DNA from: Brevibacterium jeotgali
Lineage (GTDB): Bacteria; Actinomycetota; Actinomycetes; Actinomycetales; Brevibacteriaceae
Assembly: GCF_900169175.1 (NCBI RefSeq)
Contig: NZ_FXZM01000008.1
Location: 62,001-126,000 of the forward strand
Direction: 5' to 3'
Length of the DNA stretch: 64,000 nucleotides
The stretch's first letter is position 1; the number at the start of each line of letters is the position of its first letter. The notes below the pieces were generated by a model. That model ran no database searches. It saw only the letters and a list, made by a program, of their open reading frames with translations, and was not told the DNA's origin. Positions 50,721 through 58,376 of this stretch are shown in pieces. The translations under genes and the position numbers were made by a program.

Positions 50721-51128
50721 ATGTCCCCCACCAGCTTCTACCCGGTCCTCACGACCACCGACGTCGCCGGCACCGCCGCCTTCTACCGGAGAGCGCTCGG
50801 CTTCGAGACGACGTTCGACTCCGAGTGGTACGTCAGCCTGCGCCTGGGCGCATTCGAGCTGGCAGTCCTCTCCCATGACCACGCCACGATCCCCGAGCCG
50901 CACCGGGCCCTCCCCCACGGCCTGATCCTGAACCTGGAAGTGGACGACGTCGACGAAGCCCACCGCAGGCTCACCGAAGAAACCGGTCTGGAACCGATCC
51001 TGGCGCTGCGCGACGAGGATTTCGGCCAACGGCACTTCATCGTCGCGGCACCCGACGGCGTCCTCCTCGATGTCATCCAGCCGATCGCACCCAGCGCCGA
51101 CTTCGCGGACCTCTATGCCGGCGGCTGA
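50721..51128 (+). CDS. VOC-family (glyoxalase/bleomycin-resistance-like) protein
   Basis: A 135-aa single-chain VOC protein: two beta-alpha-beta-beta-beta halves, with [22 protein letters not shown] at the start and [13 protein letters not shown] near the end (metal-ligand Glu/Asp type position). Function may be detoxification or antibiotic binding. ATG 50721 is chosen with AAAGGAG 7 bases upstream; the ATG at 50715 is too near. Under control of the divergent TetR. Confidence 0.85.
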   Translation: MSPTSFYPVLTTTDVAGTAAFYRRALGFETTFDSEWYVSLRLGAFELAVLSHDHATIPEPHRALPHGLILNLEVDDVDEAHRRLTEETGLEPILALRDEDFGQRHFIVAAPDGVLLDVIQPIAPSADFADLYAGG

Positions 51129-51143
51129 GTCACGTCGCAGCAG

Positions 51144-51464
51144 TCAGGCCGCGCCGGTCTCCACCAGCAGCACGCCGCCCACGATGAGCACGATGCCGAG
51201 TCCGCTCAGCCAGGTGAAGGGCTCTGCGAAGAGGATCCGACCCAGCACTGCGGTGAGAGAGACGCCCACCGCTGACCAGATGCCGTACGCCACGCCGAGC
51301 GGCATGCCCTGGGCGAGCACGAGGGCGAGCATGGAGAAGGCACCCGCGTAGAAGACCCCGACGGCGATGTACCAGGACCGCGAGCCGTGGGCCCCCATCC
51401 GCAGGGCGAGGGTGCCGACGACCTCGAGCACGATCGCACCCGCCAGCAGCAGCCACGCCGTCAT
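51144..51464 (-). CDS. SMR-family efflux subunit 1
   Basis: A 106-aa four-helix small multidrug resistance protein. W-L-L-L-A-G-A-I-V-L-E-V-V-G-T-L-A-L-R contains the essential membrane Glu (about residue 14); [16 protein letters not shown] is the SMR signature. The ATG overlaps the stop of the second SMR gene (ATGA), indicating a heterodimeric pump. Convergent with the VOC gene. Confidence 0.9.
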   Translation of the reverse strand: MTAWLLLAGAIVLEVVGTLALRMGAHGSRSWYIAVGVFYAGAFSMLALVLAQGMPLGVAYGIWSAVGVSLTAVLGRILFAEPFTWLSGLGIVLIVGGVLLVETGAA

Positions 51465-51829
51465 GCGTCGACCGTCCCGCATCCGCGTCGCCGCACAGGC
51501 AGGGTGCTGCCCACCTCGACGCACAGCACGCCGGCCGCGATCAGCAGGATGCCGATCCCCATGACCGGGGTGAAGGGCTCCGCGAAGACGACTGCCGAGA
51601 GGATCGCGGTGAGTGCGACGCCGGCCGCAGCCCAGCTGCCGTACGCGACACCCAGAGGCATCCCCGTCCGCAGCGCCAGTGCGAGCAGGACGAATGCGCC
51701 CACGTATGCGGCACCGGTCAGGAGGAACAGCCAGGGGACCTCCAGCGCCGCCTTCAGGGACAGAGAGCCGGCGACCTCCAGGACCACGGCGAAGGCCAGC
51801 GCGGTCCATCCGCGAGCGCGGGCGCTCAT
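51461..51829 (-). CDS. SMR-family efflux subunit 2
   Basis: A 122-aa SMR protein with [12 protein letters not shown] (Glu about residue 18) and [16 protein letters not shown]. It has an additional C-terminal basic tail. It is paired with subunit 1 and preceded by a TetR gene with a 3-base overlap: regulator and pump share one transcript. Confidence 0.9.
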   Translation of the reverse strand: MSARARGWTALAFAVVLEVAGSLSLKAALEVPWLFLLTGAAYVGAFVLLALALRTGMPLGVAYGSWAAAGVALTAILSAVVFAEPFTPVMGIGILLIAAGVLCVEVGSTLPVRRRGCGTVDA

Positions 51830-52410
51830 CAGCTGCCCGCAGGTCGGTCGGAAGGCGGTGCGGCAGAGGGGCCCGGTTCACCGCCGGGACTCTGCGGCTC
51901 GACGGTGAGGCTCAGTGCCACCTCCAGGACGTCGGCCAAGTCGTCGTGGGAGAAGGAGACGACCCCCAGCGCGCGGTCGAACCACGCCCCGTCTGCGGCG
52001 AGTCGTGCCGCGCGGTACCGCGCCCGGTCCGCTGGCGACGCGTCGATGACCTCACCGATCCACGGCGAGAGCGTGCTGTCCCACAGCGCGACGAGCTGCA
52101 CGGACAGCTTCGCATCGGCCAGCAGTGCGAGGTCGCTCGCGTCGATGTCCTCGGTCATCGTGTACCGGATGTACGCGCGCAGGCGCTCCACCGGCGACGG
52201 GGACTCTCCCGCGTACCTCCGCAGTCCGTCCAGCCAGCGCAGTGCGACGTGCTCCACGACCGCGACGGCGAGCACCTCCTTCGTCCGGAAGTGGTGGACG
52301 AGCCCGGGCTTCGTGAGTCCGGCACGCGATGCCACGGCGTCCAGCGTGAGCGGGTCGCCGCACCGCAGAACCTCGAGCGCACCGTCGAGAATCGCATCCC
52401 TCGTCGTCAT
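51829..52410 (-). CDS. TetR-family repressor of the SMR operon
   Basis: A 193-aa TetR protein. The HTH is right at the N-terminus (about 5-50): [10 protein letters not shown] and [22 protein letters not shown]. The C-terminus is Pro/Gly-rich. First gene of a tetR-smr-smr operon. It has a leaderless-type promoter overlapped by a palindrome, so autoregulation of the whole operon is likely. Confidence 0.88.
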   Translation of the reverse strand: MTTRDAILDGALEVLRCGDPLTLDAVASRAGLTKPGLVHHFRTKEVLAVAVVEHVALRWLDGLRRYAGESPSPVERLRAYIRYTMTEDIDASDLALLADAKLSVQLVALWDSTLSPWIGEVIDASPADRARYRAARLAADGAWFDRALGVVSFSHDDLADVLEVALSLTVEPQSPGGEPGPSAAPPSDRPAGS

Positions 52411-52417
52411 ACCCGCG

Positions 52418-52423
52418 AACCTA
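52418..52423 (-). promoter_or_regulatory. -10 box TAGGTT, leaderless promoter of tetR-smr operon
   Basis: Minus-strand TANNNT, 7 bases before the ATG at 52410, overlapping the left arm of the operator. Confidence 0.55.
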
Positions 52424-52440
52424 CCGTCCGTATGGTAGGT
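52419..52440. promoter_or_regulatory. TetR operator of SMR operon
   Basis: Palindrome ACCTACC-N8-GGTAGGT covering the -10 box. It lies 57 bases before coaA, which is divergent, and may also touch coaA expression. Confidence 0.6.
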
Positions 52441-52497
52441 GTGTCACCAGGTGACCACGAGACGTCCCTCACGTCCGCCCGTGGAACAATCGTGGAC

Positions 52498-53544
52498 ATG
52501 GTTGCGAATGCCGACGAGTCCCACGTCTCCGATGCCGCCCGCAGGCTCGCCGGACTGCGGCCCGCTCCCCGCCAGGACTCCGAGAGCGCCCAGTCCCCGT
52601 ACTGGCACTTCACGCGCGAGCAGTGGTCACGCCTGTCGGATTCGACCCCGCTTCCGCTCACCACGTCAGACGTCGCACGGCTGCGCGGTCTGGGCGAGCG
52701 CATCGACATCGATGAGGTGGAGACCGTCTACCTCCCTCTGTCGCGCCTGCTCAACCTCTATTCGGCCGCGCGCGGCCAGAAGCACGACGTCACCCGCAAG
52801 TTCCTCTCACCCCTGCGGAACGAAGGCTTCGAGCCCGCTCCCCAGCGCACGCCGTTCGTCATCGGAGTCGCCGGCTCCGTGGCAGTGGGCAAGTCGACGA
52901 CGGCACGTCTGCTGCGTGAGATGCTCGCCCGCTGGTCCGACACCCCGCGCGTCGAGCTCCTCACCACCGATGGGTTCCTCTTCCCCAACGCTGAACTGGA
53001 ACGCAGGGGACTGAGTGGGCGCAAGGGCTTCCCGGAGTCCTACGACCGCCGCGCCCTGCTGCGGTTCATGGCAGCGGTGAAATCCGGTGCCAGAGAAGTC
53101 CGGGCCCCCGTCTACTCGCACCACACGTACGACATCGTCCCCGGCGCCAGCATCACGGTCCGCCGCCCCGACATCCTCATCGTCGAGGGGCTGAACGTCC
53201 TCCAGCCGCCGCGCCCCCGCGCAGACGGAAAGCTGGGGGTCGCGGTGAGCGACTACTTCGACTTCTCCATCTACGTCGACGCGGCCTCTGCGGACGTCCG
53301 CTCCTGGTACATCAGCCGATTCCTCCGCCTCAAGCACGGCGCCTTCACCGACCCGGACTCGTTCTTCCACCGCTACTCGCAGCTGAGCGACACCGAGGCC
53401 CGGGACCTCGCGACAGAGATCTGGGACTCCATCAACTCCCCCAACCTCCACCAGAACGTCATGCCGTCCCGCGGTCGCGCGGATCTGCTGCTGCGGAAGG
53501 CCTCGGACCACTCCGTGGCGCGCATACAGCTGCGCAAGCTCTGA
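52498..53544 (+). CDS. coaA: type I pantothenate kinase
   Basis: Phosphorylates pantothenate, the first step of CoA synthesis. The 348-aa protein has the P-loop [13 protein letters not shown] (about 122-134), T-T-D-G-F-L-F-P-N, and [12 protein letters not shown], all diagnostic for bacterial type I PanK. It carries an N-terminal extension of about 35 residues. ATG 52498 lacks a ribosome binding site and has AACAAT 7 bases upstream, a weaker version of the leaderless pattern. The longer frame from 51613 is a shadow of the SMR genes. Confidence 0.93.
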   Translation: MVANADESHVSDAARRLAGLRPAPRQDSESAQSPYWHFTREQWSRLSDSTPLPLTTSDVARLRGLGERIDIDEVETVYLPLSRLLNLYSAARGQKHDVTRKFLSPLRNEGFEPAPQRTPFVIGVAGSVAVGKSTTARLLREMLARWSDTPRVELLTTDGFLFPNAELERRGLSGRKGFPESYDRRALLRFMAAVKSGAREVRAPVYSHHTYDIVPGASITVRRPDILIVEGLNVLQPPRPRADGKLGVAVSDYFDFSIYVDAASADVRSWYISRFLRLKHGAFTDPDSFFHRYSQLSDTEARDLATEIWDSINSPNLHQNVMPSRGRADLLLRKASDHSVARIQLRKL

Positions 53545-53614
53545 GCGGAGCTGGGCCCCGTCCGCGCCCCTCCACTCGCTGCCCGCACGTGCTGCCCGCA
53601 TCGCCCGCTCCACG

Positions 53615-53634
53615 CTGCGGAAATGAAACCGCAG
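53615..53634 (+). terminator. short hairpin after coaA
   Basis: CTGCGG-AAATGAAA-CCGCAG, a 6-bp stem in the 142-base gap between coaA and the ABC exporter gene. It could end coaA or act as a leader hairpin. Nothing else is evident in that gap besides the GGAGGGAGG site before 53687. Confidence 0.3.
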
Positions 53635-53686
53635 ACGATGGTGTTGCACGTCGGGTGCGCGCTCCGCGTGCACGGAGGGAGGCCCC

Positions 53687-55564
53687 ATGAGTATGCCCAG
53701 TCCGCACATGATGATGCGACGGCAGACGAGCAGCGCACGCCAGGGCGGCGCCGCCCGCAAGGTCCGCATCGACCGGCCGACGATCCGGCGGATCATCGGC
53801 TTCGCAGGACGCCAGAAGGGCCGCCTCATCGGCTTCCTCCTGCTGTCCGTGCTGGTCAGCGTCGTCGGCGTGATCACCCCCGTGCTCTCCGGCAACGTGG
53901 TCAATGCGATCACGGCAGGCGGGCCCGTGAGCACGATCGGCTGGCTCGCCGCAGGCATCGCGGGCCTCGCGATCGCGGAGGCGATCCTCACGATCGTCAA
54001 CCGCTGGCTGTCCTCACATGTGGGCGAGGGCCTCATCTTCGACCTGCGCACGGCCGTCTACGACCACGTCCAGACGATGCCCATCGCATTCTTCAACCGC
54101 ACCCGCACCGGCGCCCTGGTCTCCCGCCTCAACACCGACGTGATCGGCGCGCAGCGGGCGTTCTCCAACACGCTCTCCGGCGTCGTGTCCAACATCGTCT
54201 CCCTCGCCCTCACGGTGGGCGTCATGGTGACGATCTCGTGGCAGGTCACCGTCCTGTCGATCCTTCTCCTGCCGATCTTCCTCATCCCCGCCCGCACGCT
54301 GGGAGACAGGCTCGCGAAGCTCCAGCACGAGGCGGCGGATCACAATGCGGCGATGTCCACGCGGATGACGGAGCGATTCTCCGCAGGCGGCGCGACGCTC
54401 GTGCGCCTGTTCGGCTCCCCTGCGCACGAATCGTCTCAGTTCGCCGAACGAGCCGGCAGAGTCCGCGACATCGGCGTGCGCGTCGCGATGCTGCAGGCCA
54501 CCTTCGTCACGGCGCTGACGCTGGTGAGCGCGCTGGCGCTGGCACTCGTCTACGGACTGGGCGGCTGGCAGGCGGTCACCGGCTCGCTGGACGCCGGTCA
54601 GGTCGTCACACTCGCGATGCTGCTCACCCGCCTCTACGGCCCGCTCACGATGCTGGCGAACGCTCGCATGGACATCATGAGCGCAGTGGTGAGTTTCCAG
54701 CGCGTCTTCGAGGTGCTGGACCTCGTGTCACTCATCCGGCCGCCCGCCGAACCCACCCCGCTGCCGTCCGGCGCGCTGTCCGTCGCGTTCCGCGACGTGC
54801 GCTTCGCGTACCCCTCCGCGAACGAGGTCTCGCTCGCGTCGCTCGAGGAGGTCGCCGTCCTGGACGAGAGAGGCGGCACGGAGGTGCTGCACGGCATCGA
54901 CGTCGAGGTCCCCGCAGGACGCACCGTCGCCCTCGTCGGCTCGTCCGGCGCCGGCAAGTCGACCATCGCGTCGCTCGTGCCGCGCCTCTACGACGTGACC
55001 GACGGTGCCGTGCAGCTGGGCGGCGTCGATGTCCGCGACCTGTCGTTCGAGGACCTCCAGCGCGCTGTGGGGATGGTGACCCAGGACGGCCACCTCTTCC
55101 ACGAGTCGATCCGCGACAACCTCCTCATCGCGAAGGCGGACGCCACCGACGACGAGCTGGAGTCCGCAGTGCATCGGGCACGCCTGACCGCGGTGCTCGC
55201 GAACCTCCCGGACGGCCTGGACACCGTGATCGGCGAACGCGGGTACCGCCTGTCCGGCGGTGAACGTCAGCGACTCACGATCGCCAGACTCCTGCTCGCG
55301 TCACCGCCCGTCGTCATCCTCGACGAGGCGACCAGCGCGCTCGACTCGACGAACGAGGCGGCGATCCAGCAGGCACTGGGCGAGGCGATGGAAGGGCGGA
55401 CGGCCCTCGTCATCGCCCACCGTCTGTCGACCATCAAGGCCGCGGACGAGATCCTCGTGATCGAGGACGGACAGGTCTCCGAACGCGGTGGACACGCGGA
55501 CCTGCTCGCACGCGGCGGGCGCTACGCGGAGCTCTACCGCACGCAGTTCAGCCAGGACCGCTGA
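53687..55564 (+). CDS. ABC exporter, fused membrane and ATPase domains
   Basis: A 625-aa half-transporter expected to work as a dimer. The six-helix TMD covers about 40-345. The ATPase domain (about 370-620) has Walker A G-S-S-G-A-G-K-S-T, signature L-S-G-G-E-R-Q-R, Walker B V-V-I-L-D-E-A-T-S-A and H-loop I-A-H-R-L-S. The insert S-A-N-E-V-S-L-A-S-L-E-E-V-A-V-L before Walker A is longer than usual. Start ATG follows GGAGGGAGG. Substrate unknown (MsbA/multidrug-like group). Confidence 0.92.
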   Translation: MSMPSPHMMMRRQTSSARQGGAARKVRIDRPTIRRIIGFAGRQKGRLIGFLLLSVLVSVVGVITPVLSGNVVNAITAGGPVSTIGWLAAGIAGLAIAEAILTIVNRWLSSHVGEGLIFDLRTAVYDHVQTMPIAFFNRTRTGALVSRLNTDVIGAQRAFSNTLSGVVSNIVSLALTVGVMVTISWQVTVLSILLLPIFLIPARTLGDRLAKLQHEAADHNAAMSTRMTERFSAGGATLVRLFGSPAHESSQFAERAGRVRDIGVRVAMLQATFVTALTLVSALALALVYGLGGWQAVTGSLDAGQVVTLAMLLTRLYGPLTMLANARMDIMSAVVSFQRVFEVLDLVSLIRPPAEPTPLPSGALSVAFRDVRFAYPSANEVSLASLEEVAVLDERGGTEVLHGIDVEVPAGRTVALVGSSGAGKSTIASLVPRLYDVTDGAVQLGGVDVRDLSFEDLQRAVGMVTQDGHLFHESIRDNLLIAKADATDDELESAVHRARLTAVLANLPDGLDTVIGERGYRLSGGERQRLTIARLLLASPPVVILDEATSALDSTNEAAIQQALGEAMEGRTALVIAHRLSTIKAADEILVIEDGQVSERGGHADLLARGGRYAELYRTQFSQDR

Positions 55565-55588
55565 GCGCCTCACCGCTGAGCGGCTCAG
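55561..55588. terminator. possible bidirectional hairpin between exporter and glmM
   Basis: CTGAGC (55561-55566) can pair with GCTCAG (55583-55588), and the loop contains CCGCTGAGCGG, able to form its own 5-bp stem. It spans the stop codons of two convergent genes only 20 bases apart. Confidence 0.3.
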
Positions 55589-56949
55589 AGCGCCAGACGC
55601 TCCCCCACCACGGCGGCGAGGCGCTGAGCCTGGGTCTGGGCGACGTCCTGAGTAGCGGCCTCGACCATGACACGGATGACGGGTTCGGTTCCCGACGCGC
55701 GCAGCAGCACGCGCCCGGTCTCACCGAGCTCCTCCTCCACCGCTGCGATCTCCGCCTGGACCGCGGTGTCTGCGCCCGAAGCCGTCTTGTCGACACCCTT
55801 GACGTTGATGAGGACCTGCGGGAGCTTCGGGACCTCGGCCGCCAGATCCGCGAGCGTCCTCTTCGTGGAGGCCATGCGGTGCATGAGGTGCAGAGCGGTC
55901 TGGACTCCGTCGCCGGTCGTGCCGTGCTCCAGGAGCAGCACGTGTCCTGACTGCTCACCACCCAGGGAGTAGCCGCCCTTGAGCATGCGCTCGAGCACGT
56001 AGCGGTCGCCCACGGCAGTCTCCTCGATCGCGATGCCGCGCTTCTCCATCGCCAGGCGCAGGCCCAGGTTCGACATGACGGTGACGACGAGTGTGTCGTC
56101 CGCGAGGGTCCCGGCCTCCTTCATCCCCAGCGCGAGGATGCCCATGACCTGGTCGCCGTCGACTTCGCGGCCCAGCGAGTCCACCGCCAGGCAGCGGTCC
56201 GCATCGCCGTCGAAGGCGACTCCCAGGTCTGCCTGCTGCCCCACGACTGCGGCACGGAGGTTCTCGATGTGGGTCGAGCCGACGCCGTCGTTGATGTTGT
56301 AGCCGTTGGGCTCCGCGGCGATGACGATGACCTCCGCCCCCGCCTGTCGCAGAGCGGCGGGTCCGACGACGGCCGCCGCGCCGTGTGCGCAGTCGACGAC
56401 GACCGTGAGGCCGGACAGCGGGCTCGCATCGGTCTTCTCCCCCAGGCCCCGCACCAGGTGCTCTGTGAACTCGTCTGCGGCGGCGGGGTAGCGCGCGATG
56501 CGGCCGACTCCTGCCCCGGTGGGGCGCTCCCACTCCTCATCGAGCAGTGCGAGGATCTCGTCCTCCTGGGAGTCCGTGAGCTTGGTGCCGCCCTGCCCGA
56601 AGAACTTGATGCCGTTGTCCGGCATCGCGTTGTGGGAGGCGGAGAGCACGACGCCGAATGCCGCTCCGGTCGCCTTCACCGCGTGGGCGATGCCCGGTGT
56701 GGGCAGGATGCCGACGTCCTGGACGTCGACCCCCGTCGAGGCGATGCCCGCCGACGTGGACGCAGCGAGGAACTCACCGCTCACCCGTGTGTCACGACCG
56801 ACGATCGCGACGGGGCGCTTGCCGAACGGCGCATTCTCTGGGCGGGCGAGCACGCGGCTGCCGGCCACGGCGAGCTGCAGGGCGAGGCGAGCGGTGATGT
56901 CACGGTTCGCCAGACCTCTGACGCCATCCGTACCGAAGAGTCGAGACAT
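55585..56949 (-). CDS. glmM: phosphoglucosamine mutase
   Basis: Converts glucosamine 6-phosphate to glucosamine 1-phosphate, following GlmS. The 454-aa protein begins M-S-R-L-F-G-T-D-G-V-R-G. The phosphoserine loop is V-L-S-A-S-H-N (about 100-106), the Mg site F-D-G-D-A-D-R-C (about 245-252), and the phosphate-binding C-terminus R-A-S-G-T-E-P. ATG 56949 is chosen as the family-typical start, with AAGGA 10-11 bases away; a GTG two codons upstream is closer to that site and equally possible. Confidence 0.96.
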   Translation of the reverse strand: MSRLFGTDGVRGLANRDITARLALQLAVAGSRVLARPENAPFGKRPVAIVGRDTRVSGEFLAASTSAGIASTGVDVQDVGILPTPGIAHAVKATGAAFGVVLSASHNAMPDNGIKFFGQGGTKLTDSQEDEILALLDEEWERPTGAGVGRIARYPAAADEFTEHLVRGLGEKTDASPLSGLTVVVDCAHGAAAVVGPAALRQAGAEVIVIAAEPNGYNINDGVGSTHIENLRAAVVGQQADLGVAFDGDADRCLAVDSLGREVDGDQVMGILALGMKEAGTLADDTLVVTVMSNLGLRLAMEKRGIAIEETAVGDRYVLERMLKGGYSLGGEQSGHVLLLEHGTTGDGVQTALHLMHRMASTKRTLADLAAEVPKLPQVLINVKGVDKTASGADTAVQAEIAAVEEELGETGRVLLRASGTEPVIRVMVEAATQDVAQTQAQRLAAVVGERLAL

Positions 56950-57066
56950 GTGCACGGGGTCCTTCCTGAGACTTTTCCGCCAGTCTACGGGGCGCGGCGT
57001 TCCACACGTGCGCAGCGCCCCTGCTCACGAGCGCGCAGGGAGCGGGGCCGATGTCCCGTGGGACGA

Positions 57067-57101
57067 CGAAGGCCCCCGACCACTGGGGTCGAGGGCCTTC
57101 G
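57067..57101 (-). terminator. rplM-rpsI operon terminator
   Basis: CGAAGGCCC at 57067-57075 pairs with GGGCCTTCG at 57093-57101, with an inner GACC/GGTC pairing. It follows the rpsI stop by about 37 bases on the minus strand and precedes glmM. Confidence 0.7.
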
Positions 57102-57138
57102 CGCGATCCGCTCTGCAGAGATCTGCGAGAGCGCGGGA

Positions 57139-57636
57139 TCAGCGCTTGGAGAACTGCGGCGCCTTGCGCGCCTTCTTCAGTCCGGCCTTCTTGCGCTCCG
57201 GGACGCGAGCGTCACGGGACAGGTAGCCGGCCTTCTTCAGTTCTGCACGGTTGTTCTCGCGGTCGATCTCGTTGAGCGACCGAGCGATGCCCAGGCGGAC
57301 TGCTCCGGCCTGGCCCGACGGGCCGCCGCCGCTGATGAGGACGATCACGTCGAAGCGATCCTCCAGATCGAGCAGACGGAAGGGCTCGTTCACGAGCTGC
57401 TGGTGCAGCTTGTTCGGGAAGTAGGTCTCCAGGTCACGGCCGTTGATCTTCCATTCGCCCGTGCCCGGCACCAGGCGAACGCGGGCGACAGCCTGCTTGC
57501 GGCGGCCCACTGCCGATCCCGGTGCGGTGATCGACTGTCCGCGGCCACCGGCCACGGCTTCGCCCAGGCCAGCGGAGGCCGGGGTCTCTGTGCTGTATTC
57601 GGTGAGGTCGACGTCCTCGACTGTGTTCTCTGCCAC
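57139..57636 (-). CDS. rpsI: 30S ribosomal protein S9 (uS9)
   Basis: The 165-aa product is uS9 with an acidic N-terminal extension of about 40 residues, common in actinobacteria. The core shows [11 protein letters not shown] and [17 protein letters not shown]; it ends with the conserved basic tail [12 protein letters not shown] that reaches the P-site tRNA. Second gene of the rplM-rpsI operon, 33 bases after rplM. Confidence 0.98.
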   Translation of the reverse strand: MAENTVEDVDLTEYSTETPASAGLGEAVAGGRGQSITAPGSAVGRRKQAVARVRLVPGTGEWKINGRDLETYFPNKLHQQLVNEPFRLLDLEDRFDVIVLISGGGPSGQAGAVRLGIARSLNEIDRENNRAELKKAGYLSRDARVPERKKAGLKKARKAPQFSKR

Positions 57637-57669
57637 GATTCTCCTCGGTAAGCTGTTCGACCCGCGCGC

Positions 57670-58113
57670 TTACTGCGCGACCTGGGTGATCTCGTACGGC
57701 TGGGGGTTCTGGGCTGAGTGCGGGTGCTCCGAGCCTGAGTAGACCTTGAGCTTGCGCATCTGCGCCCGACCGAGGCGAGTCTTGGGGATCATGCCGGTGA
57801 CGGCCTTCTCCACCGCGCGCTCGGGGTGAGTCGCGAGGAGTTCGGCGTAGTTGACGCTCTTGAGGCCACCCGGGTAGTTCGAGTGGCGGTAAGCGCGCTT
57901 CTGCTCCAGCTTGGCACCGGTGAGCGCGACCTTGTCGGCGTTCACGATGATCACGAAATCGCCCGAGTCGACGTTCGGCGTGAACGTCGGCTTGTGCTTG
58001 CCGCGGAGCAGACGCGCGGTCTGCGAAGCGAGCCGGCCGAGAACGACGTCAGCGGCGTCGATGACATGCCACTGGCGCTGAACATCGCCGGTCTTCAGGG
58101 TGTACGTACGCAA
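57670..58113 (-). CDS. rplM: 50S ribosomal protein L13 (uL13)
   Basis: uL13, 147 aa, exactly the family length when started at TTG 58113. The product then begins [25 protein letters not shown] lies 5 bases upstream of that TTG. The frame is open to 58158 but the extension has no homology. Other motifs: [15 protein letters not shown] and [11 protein letters not shown]. The upstream 263 bases to the next divergent gene hold its promoter and leader; I see no clear -35/-10 pair. Confidence 0.97.
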   Translation of the reverse strand: MRTYTLKTGDVQRQWHVIDAADVVLGRLASQTARLLRGKHKPTFTPNVDSGDFVIIVNADKVALTGAKLEQKRAYRHSNYPGGLKSVNYAELLATHPERAVEKAVTGMIPKTRLGRAQMRKLKVYSGSEHPHSAQNPQPYEITQVAQ

Positions 58114-58364
58114 AGTTGCCTTCTTACATTCGTCAGTAGTCCTAGGGCCCATACACACCCACTCGCTCGAGTCGTGACGTCGAGTCCGCGGACGGGCCTG
58201 TCCTGTGCGCGCTACGCTTCCGACACGGATGACCCACCTGAAACCTGCAACGCGACTAGAGGCTTAGCGAGGAACGTGTGCTGACGTACGCAACGACGCT
58301 CAAATCTACCGCATCCCCACATGACCCCGCAAACCCGCCCCAGCCGGCCCGCAGGGTTCGCCGG

Positions 58365-58370
58365 TAGGCT
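58365..58370 (+). promoter_or_regulatory. -10 box TAGGCT, leaderless promoter of twin membrane proteins
   Basis: TANNNT ending 6 bases before the GTG at 58377, with no Shine-Dalgarno sequence. Confidence 0.55.
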
Positions 58371-58376
58371 TGAACG

